From: Whitmania pigra
Lineage: Eukaryota; Annelida; Clitellata; Hirudinida; Haemopidae
NCBI GenBank assembly: GCA_021613335.1
Contig: JAJTWR010000111.1
Span: 1-64,000 of the forward strand
Length of the DNA stretch: 64,000 bases
Direction of reading: 5' to 3'
The number at the start of each line of letters is the position of its first letter. Position 1 is the stretch's first letter. The notes beneath the pieces are model-generated. The model did not search any database. It saw only the letters and a program-made list of their open reading frames with translations, and had not been told where the DNA came from. This document shows positions 35,923 to 45,041 of the stretch, piece by piece. Position numbers and translations under genes: made by a program.

Positions 35923-36655
35923 ACTTGATGTCTTTCTTCCGTCCGCTAGCCAGAACGCATTCGATCACCCGCTGTCGCAGGGTCATCGCTCGCGCGTTTG
36001 TCCCAGAGCCCGTCAAGGCGCAACCGGCCAATACCCGACCGGTGATCGCCAGAGCGGCGGTCACCGCCAGCGGATCGGGCCAGGCTTCATCCTCGATCAA
36101 AATAGCCGGCACCGGCACAGCGCCAGCGCCAGCCGCCTCGGCAGCCAGCAGCCGACGCTGAACCAAATCGAACGCCAGCGCTTGGTTGGCCGCGCGCGGG
36201 TAACGATCCGGCAGATCGAGCCCATAGCCCAAGCCAGCAAGCAGAGCGGTTTCCCACCGCAAATAGCGCACCGCCCAATCGGCTTGCTGTAACCGTTCAA
36301 GCAACCGGCCCAAATCCTCGAACAAATCGGGGCAAGGATCGCGCTCGGGCAACAGGCAATCCAGCAAACCGCAGGCTGACGCCAGAGCCGCCAGTCGTCC
36401 GGCGTCTTGTAAATAACGGGCTGAGAAAACCTCCAGCCCTTCGCAGCGAAACCGGCCGAGCTGTCCGCTCAAACGCGCATACCAGCGCACGCTCACCCGA
36501 CTGCCCGGCTGGTAACAGGCTTGCAGGCGCGCATTGCGGCCACCGCGTACAAATCCGGCGCAACGTCCATGGTTGCGGGTCAGAACCGACAACAGCAAGC
36601 TGTTCTCGCCATAGCCGCGAGCCGACAAAACCAGCCCGGCATCCTGCCATTCCAT
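35912..36655 (-). CDS. recO: DNA repair protein RecO
   Basis: 247 residues from ATG 36655; the open frame runs back to 36832 inside era but lacks family sequence there. MEWQDAGLVLSARGYGENSLLLSVLTRNHG is the typical N-terminal OB-fold start. A helical domain follows with CGLLDCLLPERDPCPDLFEDLGRLLERL and RYLRWETALLAGLGYGLDL. The zinc-binding cysteines of some RecO proteins are absent, as usual in alphaproteobacteria. Loads RecA with RecR. Starts 4 bp after the era stop. Confidence 0.9.
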   Translation of the reverse strand: MEWQDAGLVLSARGYGENSLLLSVLTRNHGRCAGFVRGGRNARLQACYQPGSRVSVRWYARLSGQLGRFRCEGLEVFSARYLQDAGRLAALASACGLLDCLLPERDPCPDLFEDLGRLLERLQQADWAVRYLRWETALLAGLGYGLDLPDRYPRAANQALAFDLVQRRLLAAEAAGAGAVPVPAILIEDEAWPDPLAVTAALAITGRVLAGCALTGSGTNARAMTLRQRVIECVLASGRKKDIKYER

Positions 36656-36659
36656 CGGC

Positions 36660-37586
36660 TCAGCTGTTGAATTCCAGGCCCATATCGCGATAGTGGGCCG
36701 GATCGTCAAGCCATCCCTCACGCACCCGGACATGCAGGAAAAGATGCACCGGGCGTTCGAGCGCCCGGGCAAGCTCATCCTGCGCCCTCTCCCGCACCGA
36801 TTTAATCCGCTGCCCGCCCTTGCCAAGAACAATGGGCTTTTGACTGTCGCGCATCACTGTCACCACCTGTTCGATGCGAACGCTGCCGTCGGACAGATCC
36901 GTCCAACCTTCGGTTTCGACGTTGAGGCTGTAAGGTAATTCCTGATATAACTGCAGGAATAACTGCTCGCGGGTAAATTCAGCCGCCATCAAGCGCAAGG
37001 GCAGGTCTGCCAGCTGATCTTCCGGATAAACCCAAGGACCAGCTGGCAAGGCCGCTCCCAAGGCGCGGCGCAAATCGGCTACGCCATCGCCGGTAAGCGC
37101 CGAGACCATGAAGGTTTGCTCGAATGCGCCGATTCTGTTCAATTCCGCCGTCAAAGCCAGCAATTTATCGCGCCGGACGGCATCGATTTTGTTCAACACC
37201 AGATAAGTCGCTCTAGCCGGCGGGTTTTTGCCGGCGGGGGCCAGATTTTCCACGATCCGCCGGCTGTCGGGATCGATGCCGCGCTGAACGTCGATCAGCA
37301 GCGCGACGATATCGGCATCGCCCGCCCCCGACCAGGCGGCGGCGACCATGGCGCGTTCCAACCTGCTCCTGGGATTGGCAAAAATACCGGGCGTATCGAC
37401 GAAGATCAGCTGCGCGTCGCCCTCCACGGCAATGCCCAGCACGCGGTTGCGGGTGGTTTGCACCTTGGGCGAGACGATCGATATTTTCGATCCGACCAGA
37501 TTATTCATCAAGGTCGATTTCCCGGCATTGGGAACGCCAACCAGGGCAATGAAGCCGCAGCGCAAAGAGGGGGAGTTAGCGACCAT
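36660..37586 (-). CDS. era: GTPase Era
   Basis: 308 residues. G1 GVPNAGKST, G2 region TTRNRVLG, G3 VDTPGIF, G4 LNKIDAV, then a C-terminal KH domain with VLGKGGQRIKSVRERAQDEL. Binds 16S rRNA 3' end and assists 30S assembly. Its ATG lies inside the end of rnc (11-bp overlap), so the two are translationally coupled. Confidence 0.95.
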   Translation of the reverse strand: MVANSPSLRCGFIALVGVPNAGKSTLMNNLVGSKISIVSPKVQTTRNRVLGIAVEGDAQLIFVDTPGIFANPRSRLERAMVAAAWSGAGDADIVALLIDVQRGIDPDSRRIVENLAPAGKNPPARATYLVLNKIDAVRRDKLLALTAELNRIGAFEQTFMVSALTGDGVADLRRALGAALPAGPWVYPEDQLADLPLRLMAAEFTREQLFLQLYQELPYSLNVETEGWTDLSDGSVRIEQVVTVMRDSQKPIVLGKGGQRIKSVRERAQDELARALERPVHLFLHVRVREGWLDDPAHYRDMGLEFNS

Positions 37587-38268
37587 GGTTGGAACTCTCC
37601 TGACAAAGACGCAGCAACTGGCGGGCTGCCTGCCGTTCAGCTTCGCGTTTCGAGCGACCTTGCGCTTGTTGCGCTGGAAAACCGGTCACTTCGACGCTAA
37701 TGTCAAATAAAGGATCGTGCGGCGGTCCGGATTGCGCCACCACCCGATAAACCGGGAGCGGCAATCCTCGCCCCAACGCCCATTCCTGCAAGCTGGTCTT
37801 GGGGTCGCGCGGCGGCAGCGTCGACGCTGTCATCAGCGGCTCAAGACAGGTTTCAATGAAGGCGCAGGCAACGGTAAAGCCGCCATCCAAATAAAGCGCG
37901 GCAATCACCGCTTCCATGGCATCAGCTAGAATGCCGCCATTCTTACGGTTGCCAGCCCCCTCATCCCCGCGCGACAGCACCAAATAGCGCCCAAGCCCGA
38001 TACTCTCCGCCACTTTGGCCAAAGTACGCCGCTCAACCAAACGCGCATGACGCCGCGCCAGATCGCCTTCGCGTTCTTTTGGGAATTGCCGAAACAGCAT
38101 TTCGGCCACCGCCAAACCAAGGACGCGATCGCCTAAAAATTCCAGCCTTTCATTGCCTCGGTCGCCGCGTTGAGCCGCCCCGGCATGCACTAGAGCGCGC
38201 TCCAACAATTCCCGCTTTCGGAAGCGATGGTTGAGCGTCGTTTCCAAATCCGCCAACCGATCCGTCAA
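37576..38268 (-). CDS. rnc: Ribonuclease III
   Basis: 230 residues. Endonuclease signature NERLEFLGDRVLGLAVAEML near residue 38, with the second acidic cluster in GILADAMEAVIAALYLDGG. A C-terminal double-stranded-RNA-binding domain runs from TSLQEWALGRGLPLPVYRV to about KREAERQAARQLL. Processes rRNA precursors and structured mRNAs. Starts 6 bp after the lepB stop. Confidence 0.95.
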   Translation of the reverse strand: MTDRLADLETTLNHRFRKRELLERALVHAGAAQRGDRGNERLEFLGDRVLGLAVAEMLFRQFPKEREGDLARRHARLVERRTLAKVAESIGLGRYLVLSRGDEGAGNRKNGGILADAMEAVIAALYLDGGFTVACAFIETCLEPLMTASTLPPRDPKTSLQEWALGRGLPLPVYRVVAQSGPPHDPLFDISVEVTGFPAQQAQGRSKREAERQAARQLLRLCQESSNHGR

Positions 38269-38274
38269 GACGGG

Positions 38275-39030
38275 TCAATCCACCTGGTTGAACAAACGCG
38301 AGAAGCGGATCGATTCCGGCCATTGCCAAAATTTCCACCAATCGCCATCAACCGACAAAAATAAGAACTGCGCAGGCCCGATCAGGTTTTCATACGGAAC
38401 GTAGCCAACCGCGCGCAAGACCCGACTATCTTGCGAATCGTCTCTATTGTCGCCCATCATGAAATAATGACCAGGTGGAACGGTATAAATCTCAGTATTA
38501 TCTAAATCACCATTATCAGTTATTTCAATAATCCGATGCGATCGGCCATTGGGCAATGTTTCGATATATTGCATCGCCCGAACCGGCAGACCGTTACTAC
38601 GCCGATAGACGAACTCGCCAACCAATTGCCGGGGCGCTTCGCGGTCATTGATGTAGAGACGGCCGAGCTTCATCTGGATACGATCCCCGGGCAGGCCGAT
38701 CACCCGCTTGATATAGTCGGTGCGATTGTCGCTTGGCAATTTGAAAACCGCGACATCCCCTCGCGTTGGAGAGCGATCGAACGCCCGGCCGGAAAACATG
38801 CCGCTACTGAAGGGAAAGGAATGTTTCGAATAGCCGTAGGAAAATTTGCTGACAAACAGATAATCGCCGACCAGCAAGGTTGGGATCATCGAGCCCGAGG
38901 GAATGCGGAAAGGTTCGAACAGCAGAGTACGGATGCCCATGGCAATCAGCAGGGCAAAGACAACGGTTCGCACCGTTTCCCCAATGCCGCCTTTGGATGC
39001 GCCGGTACCGACGCTGGAATGGTCTGTCAT
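38275..39030 (-). CDS. lepB: Signal peptidase I
   Basis: 251 residues. One N-terminal membrane anchor (TVVFALLIAMGIRTLLFEPF), the nucleophile serine in IPSGSMIPTLLVGD, the general-base lysine in DYIKRVIGLPGDRI and the box GDNRDDSQDSR. Removes Sec and Tat signal peptides at the periplasmic face. The 127-bp gap to the DMT permease gene (39031-39157) contains no recognisable gene. Confidence 0.95.
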   Translation of the reverse strand: MTDHSSVGTGASKGGIGETVRTVVFALLIAMGIRTLLFEPFRIPSGSMIPTLLVGDYLFVSKFSYGYSKHSFPFSSGMFSGRAFDRSPTRGDVAVFKLPSDNRTDYIKRVIGLPGDRIQMKLGRLYINDREAPRQLVGEFVYRRSNGLPVRAMQYIETLPNGRSHRIIEITDNGDLDNTEIYTVPPGHYFMMGDNRDDSQDSRVLRAVGYVPYENLIGPAQFLFLSVDGDWWKFWQWPESIRFSRLFNQVD

Positions 39031-39157
39031 GATAAATGCCGATACATCCCGAAAAAGGTTCAGCCGCGTGGCTTAGCAACGCAGATCCAGCCAGGCAAGG
39101 TTTTTTGCGCCATACGCCAATGGATGAGCTCGAAAACGCCAGAAAAACTTATCCTTT

Positions 39158-40072
39158 TCAATCCCGCTCATCCATAGCCTCAGTTTGGCGGACCCTCTCG
39201 CGATGGGCGATATACAGGCCGCTTGCCACCACCACCGCCGCGCCAGACAACGCCCCGACGCCTGGTATTTCATGAAATACTATCATGCCAAGGGCAATCG
39301 CCCAGATCATGGCAAAATAATCGAAAGGCGCCACCACCGACACCGGCGCCAAATGGAAAGCCCAGGTCAAAAAAAACTGACCAACCCCTCCTAAAATACC
39401 TAACCCGACCAAGAAAACTGCATCGCGAAAACTTACCGGCATTATTGCATCGAACGGCAAGGTCAGGCCGCTGATCGCCGCGCAAAAGCTTGAGTAATAG
39501 AAAACGATGGTCAAACTATGTTCGTAGCGGCTGATACTCCTGATAGCGATCATGGCAATGGCATAGCACAGAGCCCCAGCGACGCCAATCAGCGCCGCTG
39601 GCTGAAACAGATCGCCCCCCGGCCGCACGATGATCAAAACCCCGGCAAAGCCGACCAACAGCGCGCTCCAGCGATAGCGACCGACTTTTTCGCCCAGCAG
39701 CGGAATCGATAATACGGTCATGAACAACGGCGCGGAAAAACCGATGGCCACGGCATCGGCCATCGCCAGCAGCCCATAGGATTTGAAATAACACCAGATG
39801 GCCGCCAACCCCGCCAGACACCGGTAAAGGTGGCCCAACGGCCGGGCGGTCTTCAACAAGCTCCAATTCCCTTGGGCCCGTATCAGCAACAGCACCGGAA
39901 CCAGGGCAAACAAGCTGCGGAAAAACACCAGCTGCATGGTCGGATAGTCGCGCGTCGCCAGTTCCTTGATCAAAGCCTGCATGAGGGAAAACAACACGGT
40001 TGTCGCCACCATCGATGCAATGGCAAACAGGTTGCGGTCTTTTGCCGTGACGTTCCTAATCCAGGCCAGCAT
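39158..40072 (-). CDS. DMT-superfamily permease (EamA domains)
   Basis: 304 residues with about ten membrane segments arranged as two EamA repeats: MVATTVLFSLMQALIKEL to about VLIIVRPGG, and AALIGVAGALCYAIAMIAI to VVVASGLYIAH. Exporters of this superfamily move amino acids, nucleosides or unknown metabolites. It interrupts the usual acpS-lepB neighbourhood and overlaps the acpS end by 17 bp, so it is probably co-expressed with that block. Substrate unknown. Confidence 0.85.
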   Translation of the reverse strand: MLAWIRNVTAKDRNLFAIASMVATTVLFSLMQALIKELATRDYPTMQLVFFRSLFALVPVLLLIRAQGNWSLLKTARPLGHLYRCLAGLAAIWCYFKSYGLLAMADAVAIGFSAPLFMTVLSIPLLGEKVGRYRWSALLVGFAGVLIIVRPGGDLFQPAALIGVAGALCYAIAMIAIRSISRYEHSLTIVFYYSSFCAAISGLTLPFDAIMPVSFRDAVFLVGLGILGGVGQFFLTWAFHLAPVSVVAPFDYFAMIWAIALGMIVFHEIPGVGALSGAAVVVASGLYIAHRERVRQTEAMDERD

Positions 40073-40472
40073 CGCGAATTCTCTCGGCTGAAATCACCAC
40101 CATGGCTTGTGCCAGCGGATAATCGTCGCTCAAGCTAACATCAAGCCGGACGCGATGGCCGGGCGGCGTCATCCGGGTGAGTTGTCTGGCCGCGCCTCCG
40201 GTCAATTCCAGGATCGGTTGGCCGCAGGACTGGCTGTTGACGGCAAAATCACGCAAGAAAATACCATGACGAATCCCGGTTCCCAACGCTTTGGCTGCAG
40301 CTTCCTTTGCCGCATAGCGCTTGGCATAGCAAGCAGCCCTCGCGCCGCGCGCATCGCAACGCAACCGCTCCTCGAGGGTGAAAACCCGTGCGGTAAAGCG
40401 CGCGCCAAACCGCTTGAGCGCTCGTTCGATGCGCCGTATATTGACCAGATCGTTGCCAATGCCCAGGATCAT
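40056..40472 (-). CDS. acpS: Holo-[acyl-carrier-protein] synthase
   Basis: 138 residues from ATG 40472 (ATG 40481 would add three). MILGIGNDLVNIRRIERALKRFG carries the Mg-binding aspartate, and YAKRYAAKEAAAKALGTGI the second acidic residue and CoA contacts. Transfers phosphopantetheine to ACP. The start overlaps the rsh stop. The pdxJ gene often found between rsh and acpS in this class is missing here. Confidence 0.92.
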   Translation of the reverse strand: MILGIGNDLVNIRRIERALKRFGARFTARVFTLEERLRCDARGARAACYAKRYAAKEAAAKALGTGIRHGIFLRDFAVNSQSCGQPILELTGGAARQLTRMTPPGHRVRLDVSLSDDYPLAQAMVVISAERIRDAGLD

Positions 40473-40477
40473 GCCCC

Positions 40478-42628
40478 TCACCCGCGCGCCCGTTCAACCG
40501 AATTGATCGCCGGCGTTGCGCGCAACGCCGCGACGATGTTGGTCAAATGACGAACGTCGTTGACTTCAACATCCAGAAGCATCTCAAAAAAATCGAGCGA
40601 GCGATTGGTAATTTTCAAGTTGGTGATGTTTCCCTGATTTTTACCGATCACCGTGCACAAATTCCCCATGCTCCCCGGCTCGTTCAACAACACCACGTGA
40701 ATCCGTCCGACATGGGTTTCGATATCGCTGCTGTCGCGCTTCCAGCTGACATCGATCCATCGTTGCGGCATGTCGGAAAAGGCTTCGAGACTAACGCAGT
40801 CGATCGTGTGAATCGTCACCCCCTTGCCAGTGGTCACGATGCCAACGATCCGGTCGCCGGGCAGGGGATGGCAGCAACCGGCATAATGGACCGCCATGCC
40901 GGGGATCAGGCCGCGGATCGGCAGCGCCTGATCGCGGTTTGATTTTGACTTGCGCGCAAGAGGCACGACATTGGCGCCCGGCGTCCTGAAAGCGGCATTG
41001 GGACGCGAGCCGGGAAAGATGGCATGAATAATTTCACGCCCGGTGCGATGACCTTCGCCGACCAGGGCATACAGATCGTCCGCCGTGGCGCAGTTGAAAT
41101 TCTTCAAGACGCCGTCCACCGCTTTTTCCGTGAACGGAAAGCCTTCCTGGCGAAAGGACTTATCGACGATCGTGCGCCCGAGATTGATATATTGCTGGCG
41201 ATGCTGGGTGCGCACGAAACGCCGGATGCGGGCCTTGGCCTTGCCGGTGACGACGAAAGCTTCCCAGTCGGGCGATGGCGTTTGCCCTTTCGAGGTGATG
41301 ATTTCGACCTGATCGCCATTCTGCAGCGCTGTGCGCAGTTGCGTCATGCGACCGTTGATCTTGGCGCCAACGCAGGTATCCCCGATATAGCTATGGACGG
41401 CATAGGCGAAATCGATCGGCGTCGCCCCGCGCGGCAAGGCGAATACATCGCCTTTTGGGGTGAAGCAGAACACCTGATCCTGGTGCATCTCCAGCTTGGT
41501 ATGTTCCAGGAATTCGTCCGGCGCCGAGGAATGCTCCAAGATATCCAGCAATTCGCGCAGCCAGCGATATTGTCGCCCCTCGGCTTTGCCGTCGCCTTGC
41601 TTATACATCCAATGGGCGGCAACGCCCAAATTAGCAACCTGGTCCATCTCCTCGGTTCGGATCTGGATCTCGATCCGCTGCCGGTGGGGACCAATGACGC
41701 CGGTGTGGATCGAGCGGTAATCGTTCGGTTTCGGGGTTGAGATGAAATCCTTGAACCGCCCTGGAACCGATGGATAAGCCGCATGGATGATGCCGAGAGT
41801 TTCGTAGCACTTGGCGATATCCGCGACGATGATGCGAAATGCCATGATGTCGGACAATTGTTCAAAGCCGACATTTTTACGCTCCATCTTACGCCAGATC
41901 GAATAGGGCTGTTTTTCCCGCCCGAGCACTTTTGCCGGGATGAGGCGCCGCTCCAGACGCTGGTTCAATTCCTGAATGATCAAGCCAATGGTATTCGACC
42001 CGCGCCCGCGCAAAAACTCGAGCCTGGCGAGAATTGAAGAGCGCGCCTCCGGGTTGATTTCAGTAAAAGCCAGATCCTCCAACTCATCCTTCATTTCATG
42101 GATACCGATACGCTCGGCGAGCGGTGCATAGATTTCCATGGTTTCAACGGCGATTCGCCGTCGTTTGGCTGCGTCTTTGACATAATGCAGCGTGCGCATA
42201 TTGTGCACGCGATCGGCAAGCTTGACCAACAGAACCCGGATGTCTTCCGACATGGCCAAAACCAGCTTGCGGAAATTTTCCGCCTGCTTGGTCTGATCCG
42301 ACTGCAATTCCAGCCGGCCGAGCTTGGTGACGCCATCGACCAGCCGGGCGATGTTTTTCCCAAAGGCTTTCTCTACCTCCTCCAAGGTAACGTCGGTATC
42401 TTCGATGACATCGTGGAGCAGGGCTGTGACGATCGATGCCACATCGAGGCGCATGGAGGTCAAAATACCGGCGACTTCCAGCGGATGCGAAAAATAAGCG
42501 TCGCCCGATGCCCGTTTTTGCGAGCCATGCGCCTTTAAAGCGAATACATAAGCGCGGTTGAGCACATCCTCATCCGCGTTGGCATCATAGGCTTTCACCC
42601 TCTCGACTAGTTCGTACTGACGAATCAT
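40478..42628 (-). CDS. spoT: Bifunctional (p)ppGpp synthetase/hydrolase (Rsh)
   Basis: 716 residues. HD hydrolase domain (YFSHPLEVAGILTSMRLDVASIVTALLHDVIEDT, LVKLADRVHNMRTL), synthetase domain (YSIWRKMERKNVGFEQLSDIMAFRIIV, YRSIHTGVIGP), TGS domain (VFCFTPKGDVFALPRGATPIDFAYAVH), zinc-finger-like HYAGCCHPLPGDRIVGI and a C-terminal ACT domain (GSMGNLCTVIGKNQGNITNLKI). Both catalytic domains look intact. Single stringent-response enzyme of the alphaproteobacterial type. Downstream of rpoZ. Confidence 0.95.
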   Translation of the reverse strand: MIRQYELVERVKAYDANADEDVLNRAYVFALKAHGSQKRASGDAYFSHPLEVAGILTSMRLDVASIVTALLHDVIEDTDVTLEEVEKAFGKNIARLVDGVTKLGRLELQSDQTKQAENFRKLVLAMSEDIRVLLVKLADRVHNMRTLHYVKDAAKRRRIAVETMEIYAPLAERIGIHEMKDELEDLAFTEINPEARSSILARLEFLRGRGSNTIGLIIQELNQRLERRLIPAKVLGREKQPYSIWRKMERKNVGFEQLSDIMAFRIIVADIAKCYETLGIIHAAYPSVPGRFKDFISTPKPNDYRSIHTGVIGPHRQRIEIQIRTEEMDQVANLGVAAHWMYKQGDGKAEGRQYRWLRELLDILEHSSAPDEFLEHTKLEMHQDQVFCFTPKGDVFALPRGATPIDFAYAVHSYIGDTCVGAKINGRMTQLRTALQNGDQVEIITSKGQTPSPDWEAFVVTGKAKARIRRFVRTQHRQQYINLGRTIVDKSFRQEGFPFTEKAVDGVLKNFNCATADDLYALVGEGHRTGREIIHAIFPGSRPNAAFRTPGANVVPLARKSKSNRDQALPIRGLIPGMAVHYAGCCHPLPGDRIVGIVTTGKGVTIHTIDCVSLEAFSDMPQRWIDVSWKRDSSDIETHVGRIHVVLLNEPGSMGNLCTVIGKNQGNITNLKITNRSLDFFEMLLDVEVNDVRHLTNIVAALRATPAINSVERARG

Positions 42629-42696
42629 GCCGTCTCACCCGCGCACGGTGTGAATCCGGCCAAAGCGCGTCAAGCGCCCTTCAACCGGTTGGACTC

Positions 42697-43086
42697 TTAC
42701 ATATCGTCCGGCGCGTCTCTATCGATATCGAGCGCTTCCGGCTCTTCTTCTTCGAGATCATCCTCTTCGCCGGACAGATCTTCTGGCGCATTGCGTTCGC
42801 CCAGCAACATCTGCTCGCTGCTCATGAAATCGACGATTTCCTCTTCCGGCTCAGCGGTTTCGACGGCTTTTTGCAGCCCCTTGACCAAGCTGTTTTTTAA
42901 GATATTGAAATCGACGGCAGCATCGGCAATCTCACGCAAGGCGACAACCGGATTCTTGTCATTATCGCGCTCCAGGCTCAGCGGAGCGCCGGCGGAAATA
43001 TCGCGCGCGCGCTGCGCGGCCAGCATAACCAGTTCAAAAGGGTTGGGAATGCGCTCGACGCAATCCTCGACGGTGACGCGCGCCAT
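42697..43086 (-). CDS. rpoZ: RNA polymerase omega subunit
   Basis: 129 residues. [31 protein letters not shown] is the conserved omega core, with [14 protein letters not shown] following. The C-terminal half is a long acidic tail ([20 protein letters not shown]), as in other alphaproteobacteria. Stabilises the beta' subunit. The region 43087-43460 between it and the divergent NYN gene is AT-rich and must hold both promoters, but I see no convincing boxes. Confidence 0.93.
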   Translation of the reverse strand: MARVTVEDCVERIPNPFELVMLAAQRARDISAGAPLSLERDNDKNPVVALREIADAAVDFNILKNSLVKGLQKAVETAEPEEEIVDFMSSEQMLLGERNAPEDLSGEEDDLEEEEPEALDIDRDAPDDM

Positions 43087-43460
43087 GGTATTCCTTTCAA
43101 TATGCCGCTATGAATCGAACGCAAGATCATAAGTCCAGTCGCAACCAGGACACAAGCGTTGCCTGAATGTCCGCCGCGCTTATCGACGCATGACAAGTCG
43201 GCATAAATTTAGCCTGTCTTCTGAAGAAGATTGTTCGCGCAATCGATAACCTCAAGGATATTAAGCTCAATTTAGCTACTTTTCGTCCCAAATGGCATCA
43301 ACTCTGCGATTTTCAATCATACAAAAGCTGTCATTCGCGTCGAATATGTTTTTTTAATAAGAAAACCCTTGTAGTTTTACTCTTGAAATCCACGTTACTT
43401 CTGACGTATGTCAACATTCAGGCGTTTCAAAATCCTCATATTGGAAAGGTATTAGATACC

Positions 43461-44114
43461 ATGATGTTCTACCCGCAAGAGCGTCTAGGCGTATTTATCG
43501 ACGGCTCTAATCTATACTCAGCGGCAAAATCTCTAGGGTTCGATATCGATTACAAAAAATTACTTGGGATGTTTGCTAAAAAAGGTCATTTGATCCGGGC
43601 ATTTTATTATACAGCTTTGTTCGATGATCAGGAATACTCTCCCATCAGGCCGTTGATCGATTGGCTTGACTATAATGGTTTTACCATGATCACAAAACCG
43701 ACCAAGGAATTTATCGATAGTCAAGGCCGCCGGAAAATCAAGGGCAATATGGATATTGAGCTCGCCATCGATATGATGGAAATGGCGCCTTTTTTAGATC
43801 ATATCGTGCTTTTTTCCGGTGATGGCGATTTTCGTCGCCTAGTGGAAGCGGTACAGAATAAAGGTAAGCGCGTCACCGTGGTATCGACCACGCGCTCGAA
43901 TCCGCCCATGATCGCCGATGAATTACGCCGGCAGGCCGATGTTTTTGTCGAATTGCAAGATCTGTCATCCGAAGTGGCCAGGGCGCACGGGCCAATGCGT
44001 GAGGGGGGGGCGCCTCGCGAAGGCGGCATGCCTCGCGAAATCGGTCGCCAGGACGATTATCAGCAACGGATGATGGCTCGCGAAATGGCCCGCCAGCGCG
44101 ATGAGGAGCTATGA
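43461..44114 (+). CDS. NYN-domain (LabA/DUF88) protein, putative ribonuclease
   Basis: 217 residues from ATG 43461; a TTG at 43383 would add 26 residues without family match. PIN-like NYN fold with acidic residues in VFIDGSNLYSAAKSLG, KGNMDIELAIDMMEMA and VLFSGDGDFRRLVEAVQNKGKRVTVVST, the expected metal-binding positions. The C-terminal 45 residues are arginine/glycine/methionine-rich and repetitive (MREGGAPREGGMPREIG). A run of eight G (44003-44010) lies inside that tail. The last codons overlap the next gene as ATGA. Confidence 0.88.
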   Translation: MMFYPQERLGVFIDGSNLYSAAKSLGFDIDYKKLLGMFAKKGHLIRAFYYTALFDDQEYSPIRPLIDWLDYNGFTMITKPTKEFIDSQGRRKIKGNMDIELAIDMMEMAPFLDHIVLFSGDGDFRRLVEAVQNKGKRVTVVSTTRSNPPMIADELRRQADVFVELQDLSSEVARAHGPMREGGAPREGGMPREIGRQDDYQQRMMAREMARQRDEEL

Positions 44115-44776
44115 GTTCACCGGCCGTCGAGGGAGATTTCGAGCCGGGTTTCGACTGCCTGCTCTGTCCCAGGCTTGCCAACATGCGGCAGAACAACCGG
44201 CGGCATTGGCCTGCCTGGCATAACTCTCCCGTTTCCCCTTTCGGTTCGTTGGAAGCCGCCTTGTTAATCGTCGGTTTAGCGCCTGGTTTGCGCGGCGCCA
44301 ACCGAACCGGACGACCCTTTACCGGCGATCGCGCCGGCGATACACTATATTGCGCGCTGCTTCGCTATGGCTTTGCCCATGGTTGTTATGACCGGCGCCC
44401 CGATGACGGCTTGACTTTGATCGATTGCCGCCTCACCAATGCAGTACGCTGCGCGCCGCCGCAAAACAAGCCCGAAACCAGTGAAATTGCGGCCTGCCGC
44501 TCTTTTCTTGCCAAGGAGATTCAGGCCATGCCGCGCTTACAAGCGATTCTGGCCCTTGGCGTCATTGCCCATGGCGCCGTTCTGCGCTGTCTTGGGCAAA
44601 AAGCCAGCGCGTATGCTTTTGCCCATGGCGCCTGCCATGTCGTCGGCCAAGACCGGCTCTTGTTCGACAGCTATCATTGCTCGCGCTACAATACCAATAC
44701 CGGCCGGTTGACCCAAGCGATGTTCGATGACGTCATCGCACGGATTCGTCAGCACATCCCCGCCTCATCCCAATGA
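44111..44776 (+). CDS. Uracil-DNA glycosylase, family 5 (UDGb type)
   Basis: 221 residues. CLLCPRLANMRQ near the start supplies cluster-binding cysteines. The catalytic motif is LIVGLAPGLRGANRTGRPFTGDRAGDTLY, and the second motif is YHCSRYNTNTGRLT. GLAPGxxGANRTGRPFTGD with alanine-asparagine instead of the family-4 motif marks UDGb, which removes uracil, hydroxymethyluracil and hypoxanthine. Expected to bind a [4Fe-4S] cluster. Translationally coupled to the NYN gene. Confidence 0.88.
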   Translation: MSSPAVEGDFEPGFDCLLCPRLANMRQNNRRHWPAWHNSPVSPFGSLEAALLIVGLAPGLRGANRTGRPFTGDRAGDTLYCALLRYGFAHGCYDRRPDDGLTLIDCRLTNAVRCAPPQNKPETSEIAACRSFLAKEIQAMPRLQAILALGVIAHGAVLRCLGQKASAYAFAHGACHVVGQDRLLFDSYHCSRYNTNTGRLTQAMFDDVIARIRQHIPASSQ

Positions 44777-44931
44777 GATCTCACAACCAAACGCAACTGG
44801 ATCGCAGTCGAAAGTCGGGACGATAATTTGGGTCGAGAAGCCGTCGCCCTGACTGAGCGCTGTCACCGCGCCCGGTATGAAAGTCTTGCGAGGGTTCCAA
44901 CTGACAGGTTTGCGCCGGAGAAATGTCGCGA

Positions 44932-44992
44932 GGATGTCATCCTGCCGCCGGGAAGCCTGCTAGATTTGGAGCGTTCGAGAGCAATGTCATCT
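44932..44992. promoter_or_regulatory. Putative operator pair upstream of the Rieske oxygenase gene
   Basis: A perfect palindrome GGATGTCATCC (44932-44942) and a second ATGTCATCT (44984-44992), with centres about 50 bp apart (five helical turns), lie in the 265-bp gap before 45042. Nothing else was recognised in 44777-45041. Confidence 0.3.
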
Positions 44993-45041
44993 AAAGCGCC
45001 TAGTAGCAAAATTTCGATGGTTTCTTTGGGGGGATGAGGAT

